This document shows positions 17,436 through 25,922 of a stretch of DNA of 64,000 nt, piece after piece; position 1 is the first letter of the stretch; each line of letters starts with the position of its first letter. The notes beneath the pieces were generated by a model. It saw only the letters and a list, made by a program, of their open reading frames with translations, was not told where the DNA came from and ran no database searches. Position numbers and translations under genes: made by a program. The stretch is from assembly GCF_030063245.1 (NCBI RefSeq), contig NZ_JASISR010000018.1, positions 1 through 64,000 on the forward strand, given 5' to 3'. This DNA is from Paenarthrobacter sp. PH39-S1. Lineage in GTDB: Bacteria > Actinomycetota > Actinomycetes > Actinomycetales > Micrococcaceae.

Positions 17436-20400
17436 CTAAAACCCGTAAAACAGCCGCTCGAAGACCGCCCGGGACCGTCTGGTCAGGCCAAGGTAATCGT
17501 CCTCGAGCTGGGCCGCTTGACCGCCGTCGTAGCCGCACCAGCGCGCCACCGCCTCAAGGTCACGGCGCGAGGAGGGCAACAGATCCGAAGACCTGCCGCT
17601 CCAGATCACATTGGCGGAGCGGATTCTGCTGGCCAGCCGCCAACTGTTGGCCAGCAGCCCGGCATCCTCCGCGGTGACCAGACCCAGTTCCCGGGCCGCC
17701 TCCAGCGCCAGAAGGGTGGACGTCGTGCGCAGAGCCGGCTCACTGTGGGCGTGCTGGAGCTGCCACAGCTGTACCAGCCATTCGACGTCGCTCAGGCCGC
17801 CGCGGCCCAATTTCAGGTGCCGGGCAGGGTCCGCCCCGCGGGGCAGCCGCTCGGATTCGACTCTGGCCTTGACCCGGCGGATCTCGCGCAGATCGGCTTC
17901 CGTCAGCGTGGCGGGGTAACGGAGCGGATCGATCATGGCGGTAAAATCGGCGGCCAGCTCATCGGAGCCGGCCATCGGCGTGGCCCGCAGCAGCGCCTGC
18001 GCCTCCCAGATCAGCGACCAGCGCTGATAATACTCACGGTAGGAATCCAACGACCTGACCATGGGCCCGTTTTTACCCTCCGGGCGCAGGTCCGCGTCGA
18101 TGGTCAGCACCCGTTCGGCCGGAATGGCGGGCTTCAGGGGCTGCGTCAGCAGCACCGAGAGCCGGGACACCATAGCCTCGGCCTGCTGCTGCGCCTCGGC
18201 GCCGGGAACACCGGGGAGGGCGCGGTGCACGTAGAGGACGTCCGCGTCCGAGCCGTAGCCGATTTCGCGTCCGCCCTGCCGGCCCATCGCCACCACCAGT
18301 AGCTTCGTTTTGGGTCCGGCCGCAGCGTACGCTTCGGCTTCGGCCACGTGCAGTGCGCCCAGCACGGCGGCCCGGTCGGCATCCGCCAAGGCAAGGCCGA
18401 CGTCGTCCTGCTTTAACAGGCCCGAGCAGTCGGCAATCGCGATCCGCAGCACCTCGCGTCGGCGGATCAGCCTGATCAGCCGGATGGCATCATTCGGCTC
18501 CGGATGGCGGGACATCTTGGAGCGGCTTTCCTGCCACTGCGCCTCAAAACTCAGCGGCACCAGCTCGTTGTTCGTGCCCAGCCAGGCGGTGGATTCAGGC
18601 GAGACCTCCAGCAGATCAGTGATGAGTCTGGAGCTGGAGAGAACATGGCAGAGCCGCTCGGCTGCCGCCTGCGAGTCGCGGAGCATGCCCAGGTACCAGT
18701 GCGAGGTACCCAGCGCCTCGCTGACCCGCCGGAAGGCGAGCAGACCCGCATCGGGATCGACGCCGTCGGCCAGCCAATCCAGCAGCACCGGAAGCAGCTG
18801 ACGCTGCAGGGCCGCGCGGCGGCTGACGCCGGAGGTCAACGCCTCGATATGGCGCATGGCACCGCTGGTGTCGCGGTAGCCGAGCGCGGCCAGACGTCCC
18901 TGCGCCGCCTCGGACGTGAGCCGGACGTCATCGGCACTCAGGTGTGCCGCTGTCGTCAGCAGCGGCCGGTAGAAAATCCGCTCGTGCAGGGCGCGGACAC
19001 TGCGTTTGACCTTCTGCCACTGCGCCAGCAGCGAATCCGCGGTGGGGCGCGCCGTGCTTAGCGGGCCGATCGAGGACTTTGCCAGTGCCCGCAAGGCGCT
19101 GTCCGTGGCCGGCATCAGGTGGGTGCGCCGCAGTTGAACCAGCTGGATCCGGTGCTCCAGCACCCGCAGATACCGGTAGGCGGCGTCAAATTCCCGCGCG
19201 TCCGTGCGCCCGATGTACCCGGCGGAGGACAACGCCGCGATCGCCGTCGTCGTATCCCTGCAGCGCAGCGACGGATCGGCCTTGGCATGCACCAGCTGCA
19301 GCAGTTGGACGGTGAATTCAACATCGCGCAGGCCGCCCTTGCCGAGCTTGATCTGCCGCGCGCCGTCCTGTAGGGGGATGTTGTCCGTCACCCGGCGGCG
19401 CATGCTCTGGACCGACTCGACGAAACCTTCCCGCTCCGAGGACGACCAAATGAGCGGCGCCACCGCATCTTCATAACGGCGGCCCAGCTCCGCGTCTCCC
19501 GCGACGGTGCGCGCCTTCAGCAGCGCCTGGAATTCCCAGGTCTGGGCCCAGCGCCGGTAGTAGGTCAGGTGTGATTCCAGCGTCCGCACCAGCGGCCCGT
19601 CCTTGCCCTCTGGGCGCAGATTCGCGTCCACCTCCCAGAGGCCCGGCTCACGGGCAGGGGCGTTGATTGCGTGCGAAATACCCGCGGCCAGCTGGTTCCC
19701 GACCGCGGCTGCGTGCGCTTCGTCCATCCCCGGCGCGTCGATCACGTAGATGACATCGACGTCGGAAATGTAGTTCAGTTCATGTGCCCCGCATTTGCCC
19801 ATCCCGATCACGGTGAGCCGGACCCGGGCAACGTCGTCGGGTGCCACCTTGAACGCCAGCTCGCGGCGGGACACCGCCAGCGCCGCTTCCAGCGCGGCAC
19901 CGGCCAGATCGGCCAGCTCCGCCCCGGCGTCGGGCAGGAAATCCTGCGGTGAGGCCGCGCAGAGGTCACGGATGGCCAATTCCGTCAGATGCCTACGGTA
20001 ACGGGTCCGCAGGGCAATGTATGCCTGCGTCCCGTGCATAATCGCCACGGGCGGATCGGCCTGTGGATCCGCGCCGACCGCCTGCAGCAGCGATGATCTC
20101 AGCCCGGCGCCGTCCCTGGCCCTGGGCTCCGGGCCGACAGCGACGGAAAGCACGTCCAGGTGCTCCGGATGGCGCATCAGGAATTCCGCCAGCGCCTCGG
20201 AGGCTCCGAGCAGGCGGAATAAGGGTTCGCTGCGCTGGACGCCGTCGTCGATCAGTTCCTTCAACCCCGGATTGTGACTGAGCAGCCGGACCAGCGACTG
20301 CAACGCCAGATCCGGATCCGCGGCCATGGCCAGCCCCTCAAAGAGCACGGACGCCCCGATGCCGGCCAGCTCCGGGGCGTTCAGGAACCGCTCGCTCTTG

Positions 20401-20459
20401 TCAAGATCCGCGAAGCCGTTGGCAATCAGCGTGTGCTGCAGGCTTCTCACCGTTGCCAT
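17436..20459 (-). CDS. glnE: Bifunctional glutamine synthetase adenylyltransferase/deadenylase
   Basis: GlnE adenylylates and deadenylylates glutamine synthetase. At 1007 residues it is full length. The N-terminal nucleotidyltransferase domain has GMGKCGAHELNYISDVDVI and the C-terminal one MGRQGGREIGYGSDADVL; each carries the paired acidic residues (SDVD, SDAD) needed for metal binding. Both halves also share the NLRPEGKDGP / DLRPEGKNGP block. The partner site Tyr402 is present in GlnA. It lies 51 bases downstream of glnA2 on the same strand and is probably cotranscribed, the usual actinobacterial glnA2-glnE order. Confidence 0.96.
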   Translation of the reverse strand: MATVRSLQHTLIANGFADLDKSERFLNAPELAGIGASVLFEGLAMAADPDLALQSLVRLLSHNPGLKELIDDGVQRSEPLFRLLGASEALAEFLMRHPEHLDVLSVAVGPEPRARDGAGLRSSLLQAVGADPQADPPVAIMHGTQAYIALRTRYRRHLTELAIRDLCAASPQDFLPDAGAELADLAGAALEAALAVSRRELAFKVAPDDVARVRLTVIGMGKCGAHELNYISDVDVIYVIDAPGMDEAHAAAVGNQLAAGISHAINAPAREPGLWEVDANLRPEGKDGPLVRTLESHLTYYRRWAQTWEFQALLKARTVAGDAELGRRYEDAVAPLIWSSSEREGFVESVQSMRRRVTDNIPLQDGARQIKLGKGGLRDVEFTVQLLQLVHAKADPSLRCRDTTTAIAALSSAGYIGRTDAREFDAAYRYLRVLEHRIQLVQLRRTHLMPATDSALRALAKSSIGPLSTARPTADSLLAQWQKVKRSVRALHERIFYRPLLTTAAHLSADDVRLTSEAAQGRLAALGYRDTSGAMRHIEALTSGVSRRAALQRQLLPVLLDWLADGVDPDAGLLAFRRVSEALGTSHWYLGMLRDSQAAAERLCHVLSSSRLITDLLEVSPESTAWLGTNNELVPLSFEAQWQESRSKMSRHPEPNDAIRLIRLIRRREVLRIAIADCSGLLKQDDVGLALADADRAAVLGALHVAEAEAYAAAGPKTKLLVVAMGRQGGREIGYGSDADVLYVHRALPGVPGAEAQQQAEAMVSRLSVLLTQPLKPAIPAERVLTIDADLRPEGKNGPMVRSLDSYREYYQRWSLIWEAQALLRATPMAGSDELAADFTAMIDPLRYPATLTEADLREIRRVKARVESERLPRGADPARHLKLGRGGLSDVEWLVQLWQLQHAHSEPALRTTSTLLALEAARELGLVTAEDAGLLANSWRLASRIRSANVIWSGRSSDLLPSSRRDLEAVARWCGYDGGQAAQLEDDYLGLTRRSRAVFERLFYGF

Positions 20460-20510
20460 CCCCTCACCCGCGCGTCCCTGTCATTGGTTCAACCCCGTCA
20501 CATGCGCACG

Positions 20511-21851
20511 CTAGAGAATGCCCAGATAGCGCTGCAGCTCATAGCGGGTGACCTGGAGCCGGTATTCCTGCCATTCGGCCCGCTTATTGCGCAGGAAGTG
20601 TTCAAAAACCTGCTCGCCGAGAACGTGCGCCATCAGCTCGGAATCCTCCATCTGACGGACCGCATCATGCAGGCTGGATGGAAGTGGATCATGCCCCATC
20701 GCCCGGCGCTCGGCGGCGGTCAGCGATTCGATGTCGTCTTCGGCCGCGGCGGGCAGTTCATAGCCCTCTTCGATACCCTTCAGCCCGGCACCGAGCAGCA
20801 CGGCATACGCCAGGTACGGATTGGCCGCCGAATCGATACCGCGGTACTCGATCCGGGCGGACTGACCCTTGCCGGGCTTGTACAGCGGCACCCGCACCAG
20901 CGCCGAACGGTTGTTGTGCCCCCAGGACAGATAGCTGGGTGCTTCCCCGCCGCCCCAGAGCCGCTTATAGGAGTTCACAAACTGGTTCGTCACCGCTGTG
21001 AATTCCGGCGCGTGACGCAGTACCCCGGCGATGAACTGCCGGGCCGTCAGCGAAAGCTGGAACTCAGCACCCGCTTCATAAAACGCATTGGTATCCCCCT
21101 CGAAGAGGGAGAAATGCGTGTGCATTCCGGAGCCGGGATGATCCGAGAAAGGCTTCGGCATGAACGTGGCATACGTACCCTGCTGGAGCGCGACCTCTTT
21201 GATCACGGTCCGGAACGTCATAATATTGTCCGCGGTCTGCAACGCGTCCGCGTACCGCAGATCGATCTCGTTCTGCCCCGGTCCGCCTTCATGGTGACTG
21301 AACTCCACCGAAATGCCGACGTTTTCCAGCATGGTCACGGCGGTGCGGCGGAAGTCCTGGGCCACGCCACCGGGAACGTGGTCAAAGTAGCCCGCCTGAT
21401 CCACCGGAACCGGAATGCCGTCCGGGCCGAGGTCCTGGGACTTCAGCAGGTAAAACTCGATCTCCGGATGCGTGTAGCAGGTGAACCCCATGTCGGCGGC
21501 CTTCGCCAGTGTCCGCTTCAGCACATTGCGCGGATCCGCCGCCGACGGCTCGCCGTCGGGGGTGAGAATGTCGCAGAACATCCGCGATGTCTGATCCTTC
21601 TCACCACGCCACGGCAGGATCTGGAACGTCGACGGATCCGGCTGCGCCAGCATATCGGACTCGAATACCCGGGCCAGGCCCTCGATCGCGGAACCGTCAA
21701 AACCAAGACCTTCTTCGAACGCGCCCTCCACCTCGGCTGGAGCCAAGGCCACCGATTTAAGCGAGCCGACGACGTCGGTGAACCACATGCGCACAAAGCG
21801 CACGTCACGTTCTTCGATGGTACGAAGAACAAATTCCTGCTGGCGATCCAA
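20511..21851 (-). CDS. glnA2: Glutamine synthetase GlnA2
   Basis: A second GSI-type enzyme of 446 residues from the chosen start, shorter than GlnA. It has the metal and ATP blocks HPEIEFYLL, HHEGGPGQNEID and GSGMHTHFSLF and ends AIL-free with YELQRYLGIL. The start is placed at TTG 21849-21851 because the family begins (M)DRQQEFVLRTIEERD and GAGGG (21856-21860) lies just upstream; a frame open further upstream adds 21 residues without family similarity. In M. tuberculosis and Streptomyces GlnA2 homologues are dispensable, and some act in polyamine or minor glutamine metabolism. Probably transcribed with glnE. Confidence 0.93.
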   Translation of the reverse strand: MDRQQEFVLRTIEERDVRFVRMWFTDVVGSLKSVALAPAEVEGAFEEGLGFDGSAIEGLARVFESDMLAQPDPSTFQILPWRGEKDQTSRMFCDILTPDGEPSAADPRNVLKRTLAKAADMGFTCYTHPEIEFYLLKSQDLGPDGIPVPVDQAGYFDHVPGGVAQDFRRTAVTMLENVGISVEFSHHEGGPGQNEIDLRYADALQTADNIMTFRTVIKEVALQQGTYATFMPKPFSDHPGSGMHTHFSLFEGDTNAFYEAGAEFQLSLTARQFIAGVLRHAPEFTAVTNQFVNSYKRLWGGGEAPSYLSWGHNNRSALVRVPLYKPGKGQSARIEYRGIDSAANPYLAYAVLLGAGLKGIEEGYELPAAAEDDIESLTAAERRAMGHDPLPSSLHDAVRQMEDSELMAHVLGEQVFEHFLRNKRAEWQEYRLQVTRYELQRYLGIL

Positions 21852-21893
21852 AATGCCCTCGTTTCTGACTCGGATGACGAACCGTCGTGGCGT

Positions 21894-21910
21894 ACCAAGG
21901 ACGCCTTGGT
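21894..21910. promoter_or_regulatory. Palindrome upstream of glnA2
   Basis: ACCAAGG-ACG-CCTTGGT is a perfect 7-bp inverted repeat about 43-59 bp before the glnA2 TTG. It could be an operator or a leader hairpin. No GlnR consensus was found here. Confidence 0.4.
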
Positions 21911-22121
21911 GCACCCGCAGGTTCCGTCCGGGGTCGGCGTGCGGGCCGCCGGCCAGTGATCGACGGCAGCTCCATACTCACTTTACTGACCATTGCCCCC
22001 GCATCGGTGACATTCTGCCTTCCGGACGTCAATCAATCGACCCGGCAACTCAGGTGCCGCCCGTCCGCGTCACATTACCGGTCCCAGTCTGCAGCAGGTC
22101 ATGGCCGGTCACCGCCGGCGT

Positions 22122-22127
22122 TAAGCT
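22122..22127 (+). promoter_or_regulatory. -10 hexamer TAAGCT, leaderless start of panB
   Basis: TAAGCT, six bases (CTATCC), then ATG. No ribosome-binding site is present. Confidence 0.6.
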
Positions 22128-22133
22128 CTATCC

Positions 22134-23015
22134 ATGGTCCCCGTAAGCACTCCTGATTCCAATACGCCCGCCGAGCTCGCCGCCCCGTACGGCTCAGGGC
22201 CCACGCCTCCGTCCGCTCCCATCAAGCGTATACGGACCCACCACCTGCAAGCGGCAAAGAACAACGGCACGAAATTCGCCATGCTGACAGCGTACGACCA
22301 GTACACCGCCCAGATTTTCGACGAGGCAGGCATCGAGGTGCTGCTGATCGGTGACTCAGCCGCGAACAACGTCCTGGGCTACGAGACGTCGCTGCCCATC
22401 ACCCTCGACGAAATGATTGTCTTCTCCCGTGCAGTCAGTGCCAGCGCCCATCGTGCCCTTATCGTCGCCGACCTGCCATTCGGAAGTTACGAATCATCTA
22501 CGGCGCAGGCCATCGACTCTTCAGTCCGGCTCATGAAGGAAGGACTGGTGCACGCGGTCAAGATGGAAGGCGGCGCCTACTACGCGGACACCGTCCGGGC
22601 CATGACTGCCGCCGGCATACCCGTCATGGCGCACATCGGCTTCACCCCGCAAAGCGAGCACGCCCTGGGCGGGTACCGTGTGCAGGGCCGCGGCGGCGCC
22701 GGACAGGCGTTGACAGACGACGCCGTCGCATTGGCTGAGGCGGGCGCCTTCTGTGTGTTGATGGAAATGGTTCCCTCCGACGTCGCGGCGGCTGTCGACG
22801 CCGCCGTTGCGGTGCCGACGATAGGCATTGGCGCCGGGAATTCCACCACCGGCCAGGTGCTCGTCTGGCAGGACATGGCCGGCCTGCGGACCGGACACAT
22901 CGCTAAATTCGTGAAACAGTACGCGGATCTGCGGACCGTGCTCTCCGGCGCCGCCAAGGCGTACGGTGACGATGTCCGGGCCGGAACGTTCCCAGGCCCC
23001 GAGCACTCCTTCTAG
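22134..23015 (+). CDS. panB: 3-methyl-2-oxobutanoate hydroxymethyltransferase
   Basis: PanB transfers a hydroxymethyl group from methylene-tetrahydrofolate to 2-oxoisovalerate to make ketopantoate, the first committed step to pantothenate and CoA. The 293-residue protein shows MLTAYDQYTAQIFDEAGIE, LIGDSAANNVLGYE (metal-binding Asp), VADLPFGSYE, HIGFTPQ and the general-base region EMVPSDVA. A proline/serine-rich N-terminal extension of about 30 residues precedes the TIM barrel. The ATG sits 6 bases after a -10 hexamer. No other pan gene is nearby. Confidence 0.96.
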   Translation: MVPVSTPDSNTPAELAAPYGSGPTPPSAPIKRIRTHHLQAAKNNGTKFAMLTAYDQYTAQIFDEAGIEVLLIGDSAANNVLGYETSLPITLDEMIVFSRAVSASAHRALIVADLPFGSYESSTAQAIDSSVRLMKEGLVHAVKMEGGAYYADTVRAMTAAGIPVMAHIGFTPQSEHALGGYRVQGRGGAGQALTDDAVALAEAGAFCVLMEMVPSDVAAAVDAAVAVPTIGIGAGNSTTGQVLVWQDMAGLRTGHIAKFVKQYADLRTVLSGAAKAYGDDVRAGTFPGPEHSF

Positions 23016-23078
23016 GCTGCTTCTGGATTGTCAGGCACCGTGGGTCTGCTCAGCGCGCCATGCGCGCGTCGGGAACGG

Positions 23079-23243
23079 TCAGTCGTCGTCGCCCGCTTCC
23101 CAGGACTCATTGCGGGCCTTGACCTTCTCCAACGCCTTTTCGGCGTCTTCACGGCTGTTGTACGGGCCGATCAGCTGCTTGTAATCGGACATGGCGTCCT
23201 CTTCGACCTGGTGGGTGTTGACGTTGTACCAGAACTGCGGCAT
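23079..23243 (-). CDS. 54-residue SPOR-like conserved small protein
   Basis: A short gene between panB and map. It starts MPQFWYNVNTHQVEEDAMSD, continues through a QLIGPYNSREDAEKALEK block and ends in an acidic tail (WEAGDDD). The start ATG (23241-23243) follows AAGGAG at ideal spacing, strong evidence that it is translated. The GPY-x-S-R-E-x-A-x-x-A-L pattern resembles one half of a SPOR-type fold, and similar 50-60-residue proteins are common in actinobacteria, sometimes annotated SPOR-domain. No signal peptide or membrane helix is seen, so a peptidoglycan role is doubtful. Function unknown. Confidence 0.82.
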   Translation of the reverse strand: MPQFWYNVNTHQVEEDAMSDYKQLIGPYNSREDAEKALEKVKARNESWEAGDDD

Positions 23244-23323
23244 TGCTGCTCCTTCCTGACAGTAAAGCTGCTTTAAGCAAAGACTTCGGGCGATCGGCAG
23301 ACCCGGGGTCCGGCGACTCCTTA

Positions 23324-23329
23324 TAGAAT
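23324..23329 (+). promoter_or_regulatory. -10 hexamer TAGAAT, leaderless start of map
   Basis: TAGAAT, six bases (AGGACC), then ATG 23336. A near-consensus -10 at leaderless spacing. Confidence 0.6.
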
Positions 23330-23335
23330 AGGACC

Positions 23336-24214
23336 ATGCCTGCGTACGCCACCACCGCCCCCGTCGGATCTCTTGTGCAAGGAAAGGTAAGCCCCGTGCT
23401 GCCCGTTCCGTCTTCCATCCCGCGACCGGAATATGTGGGCAAGGCGGGGCCGGCCAAGTTCACCGGATCCGAGGTCAAATCCGTGGAAACGGTGGAAAAG
23501 ATCCGCATCGCCTCCAGAATCGCGGCCCAGGCCATCGTTGAGGTCGGCAAGTACATTGAACCAGGAGTGACGACGGACAGGCTGGACCGAGTGGGCCACG
23601 AATTCCTCCTGGACCACAAGGCCTACCCCTCCACGCTGGGCTACCGCGGTTTCCCCAAGTCGCTGTGCTCCTCACTGAATGAGGTCATCTGCCACGGCAT
23701 CCCCGACAGCACCGTGGTGCAGGACGGGGACATCATCAACATCGATATCACCGCCTACATCAATGGTGTGCATGGCGACACAAATTACACTTTCCTGTGC
23801 GGCGACGTTGACGAGGAATCCCGGCTGCTGGTGGAGCGCACCAGGGAATCCTTGGCGCGGGCCACGCGCGCCGTGGCACCCGGGCGCGAAATCAACGTCA
23901 TTGGCCGCACCATCGAGTCCTATGCGAAGCGGTTCGGCTACGGGGTGGTCCGTGATTTCACCGGGCACGGAGTGGGTGAGGCGTTCCACACCGGTTTGAT
24001 TATTCCGCATTATGACGCGGCCCCGGCCTACAGCACTGGGATGGAGACCGGCATGGTGTTTACCATCGAACCCATGCTGACGCTCGGCAGCATTGAGTGG
24101 GATATGTGGGACGATGACTGGACAGTGGTCACACGTGACCGCAAACGCACCGCACAGTTTGAACACACCCTGCTGGTCACTGAATCGGGAGCCGAAGTCC
24201 TCACCCTGCCCTGA
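23336..24214 (+). CDS. map: Type I methionine aminopeptidase
   Basis: Removes N-terminal methionine from nascent proteins. The 292-residue protein carries all five metal ligands of the pita-bread fold: two Asp in [20 protein letters not shown], His in [10 protein letters not shown], Glu in FTIEPML and Glu in [10 protein letters not shown]-terminal extension of about 40 residues with [10 protein letters not shown] is typical of the actinobacterial long form. The ATG at 23336 is preferred because of the -10 hexamer 6 bases upstream; an internal GTG at 23396 follows AAGGAAAGG and could give a second, shorter form. Confidence 0.95.
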   Translation: MPAYATTAPVGSLVQGKVSPVLPVPSSIPRPEYVGKAGPAKFTGSEVKSVETVEKIRIASRIAAQAIVEVGKYIEPGVTTDRLDRVGHEFLLDHKAYPSTLGYRGFPKSLCSSLNEVICHGIPDSTVVQDGDIINIDITAYINGVHGDTNYTFLCGDVDEESRLLVERTRESLARATRAVAPGREINVIGRTIESYAKRFGYGVVRDFTGHGVGEAFHTGLIIPHYDAAPAYSTGMETGMVFTIEPMLTLGSIEWDMWDDDWTVVTRDRKRTAQFEHTLLVTESGAEVLTLP

Positions 24215-24282
24215 CCGGTATATTATCGCCAGCCGCCTGCAGTCTGTCCTTATCAACCCCCACCGACCCTCCCGGAGCCAGC

Positions 24283-25077
24283 ATGTCGAAAAAGTCCTCG
24301 TCCCATTCCAACGTCATCGGGATTGACATTGGCGGCACCGGCATTAAGGGCGGAATCGTTAACCTGGAAAAGGGCAAGCTGGTCGGCGACCGGTTCCGCA
24401 TTGACACTCCTCAGCCGTCAACCCCGGCGGCGGTCGCAAAAGTTGTCGGCCGGATCGTTGCCGAACTGATGACCCGCGACGGCGCCCCGGAAAGGGATGC
24501 TCCGGTGGGCGTCACCTTCCCGGCCATCATTGCGCACGGGGTGGCCAAGTCCGCGGCCAACGTGGACAAGAGCTGGAAGGGCACCGACGTCGACGCCCTG
24601 CTGACGCAGGAACTGGGCCGCGACGTTCAGGTCATGAACGACGCCGATGCCGCCGGCCTGGCGGAGGCGCGGTATGGTGCCGGCAAGGGTGTCAAGGGAA
24701 CAGTTCTGGTAATCACGCTCGGAACGGGTATCGGCTCCGCATATATCTTCAATGGCAAGCTGGTCCCCAACGCCGAGCTCGGACACCTTGAGATCGATGG
24801 GGCCGATGCCGAATCCCGGGCATCCGCCGCGGCCCGCGAGCGGGAAAATCTCAGCTGGCCCGACTATGCCAAGCGGCTGCAGCGCTACTTCAGCCACCTG
24901 GAATTCATTTTCTCCCCCGAACTGTTCATCATCGGCGGCGGCATTTCCAAGCGCAGCGAAGATTACCTGCCGCTGCTGGACCTGGAAACCAGGATCATCC
25001 CGGCCGAGCTGCAGAACAACGCCGGCATCGTCGGCGGTGCGCTGCAGGCCGCCCTGCACTTCAAGCTCATCAAGTAG
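24283..25077 (+). CDS. ppgK: Polyphosphate glucokinase
   Basis: Phosphorylates glucose with polyphosphate or ATP, a typical actinobacterial glycolytic entry enzyme. The 264-residue ROK-family protein has the phosphate motif GIDIGGTGIKGG (residues 13-24), VMNDADAAGLAEARYG, the second phosphate motif VITLGTGIGSA and ELGHLEID with the catalytic region. The cysteine zinc motif of general ROK kinases is absent, as expected for PpgK. GGAG lies before the ATG. It is 68 bases after map and may be cotranscribed with it. A long hairpin follows. Confidence 0.95.
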   Translation: MSKKSSSHSNVIGIDIGGTGIKGGIVNLEKGKLVGDRFRIDTPQPSTPAAVAKVVGRIVAELMTRDGAPERDAPVGVTFPAIIAHGVAKSAANVDKSWKGTDVDALLTQELGRDVQVMNDADAAGLAEARYGAGKGVKGTVLVITLGTGIGSAYIFNGKLVPNAELGHLEIDGADAESRASAAARERENLSWPDYAKRLQRYFSHLEFIFSPELFIIGGGISKRSEDYLPLLDLETRIIPAELQNNAGIVGGALQAALHFKLIK

Positions 25078-25148
25078 ATACCCCAGCCCGTACGTGTCTG
25101 AGCCCGCTGGGGTGGACGTTCGCGCCGGCTGCCATCGTGGGCTTGGTG

Positions 25149-25188
25149 CCGGTGGTGGCCCGGGCTTCCCCTCCCTGGCCACCACCGG
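25149..25188. terminator. Bidirectional hairpin between ppgK and nrdR
   Basis: A 12-bp perfect stem (CCGGTGGTGGCC 25149-25160 with GGCCACCACCGG 25177-25188) around a 16-base loop, between two convergent genes. No strong T run. Confidence 0.65.
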
Positions 25189-25211
25189 AGCTTGATGGTC
25201 CCGCGGCTTGT

Positions 25212-25736
25212 TCAGCCCCCTGGCTCCCCTGCCTTGTCGCTGGCTTTCACCGGGACCCGACCGTGCAGAGCTGATGTCGGCCCGGGGGGTGGGGTCTCGC
25301 TGCGCAACAGCTCGATGGCGCTTTCGAAGTCCTCCAGGGATTCAAAGGCCTGATAGACGCTGGCAAACCGCAGGTAGGCCACCTGGTCCAGCTTTTGCAG
25401 GGGACCAAGAATGGCCAGCCCAACCTCGTTGGCCGCCAGCTCCGCTGCTCCGCTGGCGCGGATGGTTTCTTCGACCTCTTGGGCCAGCATGGCCAGATCA
25501 TCATCGGTGACAGGACGACCCTGACAGGCCTTGCGCACGCCGGTGATGATTTTACTGCGGCTGAAGGGCTCGCCCACTCCGGAGCGTTTGATCACCGACA
25601 GGCTGGCGGTTTCGACGGTGCTGAACCGCCGGCCGCATTCCGGGCACTGTCGGCGCCGCTTGATGGTCGAGCCGTCGTCGGCCATGCGGCTGTCCACCAC
25701 GCGGGAGTCGGGGTTACGGCAAAATGGGCAATACAC
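25212..25736 (-). CDS. nrdR: Transcriptional repressor NrdR
   Basis: NrdR senses nucleotides through an ATP-cone and represses ribonucleotide reductase genes. The 174-residue protein has the zinc ribbon CPFC...CPEC with cysteines 3, 6, 31 and 34, then the ATP-cone (about 49-139: [31 protein letters not shown]). A C-terminal tail of about 25 residues is extra. The start is GTG (25734-25736), preceded by AGGAGGAGGG. No nrd reductase gene is adjacent, but NrdR-like boxes lie in its own promoter. Confidence 0.96.
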   Translation of the reverse strand: MYCPFCRNPDSRVVDSRMADDGSTIKRRRQCPECGRRFSTVETASLSVIKRSGVGEPFSRSKIITGVRKACQGRPVTDDDLAMLAQEVEETIRASGAAELAANEVGLAILGPLQKLDQVAYLRFASVYQAFESLEDFESAIELLRSETPPPGPTSALHGRVPVKASDKAGEPGG

Positions 25737-25777
25737 GCCGGCCCTCCTCCTGTCAGCGGACTTACCGGACCAGTTTA

Positions 25778-25825
25778 CTACTACATCTGGGAGAATTACA
25801 ACGTCGTGATTACTATATGTAGTGT
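25778..25825 (-). promoter_or_regulatory. Paired NrdR boxes upstream of nrdR
   Basis: Box B (25810-25825, TTACTATATGTAGTGT) matches the NrdR consensus ACACTATATATAGTGT at 13 of 16 positions. Box A (25778-25793) matches at about 8 of 16. Their offset is 32 bp, about three helical turns, the usual arrangement for NrdR pairs. They lie 42-90 bp before the nrdR start. The nearest gene on the other side (hisD) also points left, so nrdR itself is the likely target. Confidence 0.55.
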
Positions 25826-25922
25826 TTCTTCTCCGTAGGCGGTGACTTAACCCAGGCGATTATCAGCCGCCGCACTGCAGCCGGGCGATCCTTCCCAGGT
25901 GACAGCTGCAGGAGGTAGGCGG

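Noticed and set aside
20274-21959. 561-codon plus-strand open frame opposite glnA2
   Set aside because: It mirrors glnA2, has no recognisable domain and no ribosome-binding site. Similar long mirrors opposite dnaE (30142-31692), hisD (25899-27257), murF (47059-48393), ftsW (42730-44088) and ftsI (49868-51778) were rejected for the same reason.
23396-23398. GTG as the main start of map
   Set aside because: It has an AAGGAAAGG site, but the upstream ATG is directly preceded by a near-consensus -10 at leaderless spacing and related proteins have a similar N-terminal length. Kept as a possible second start only.
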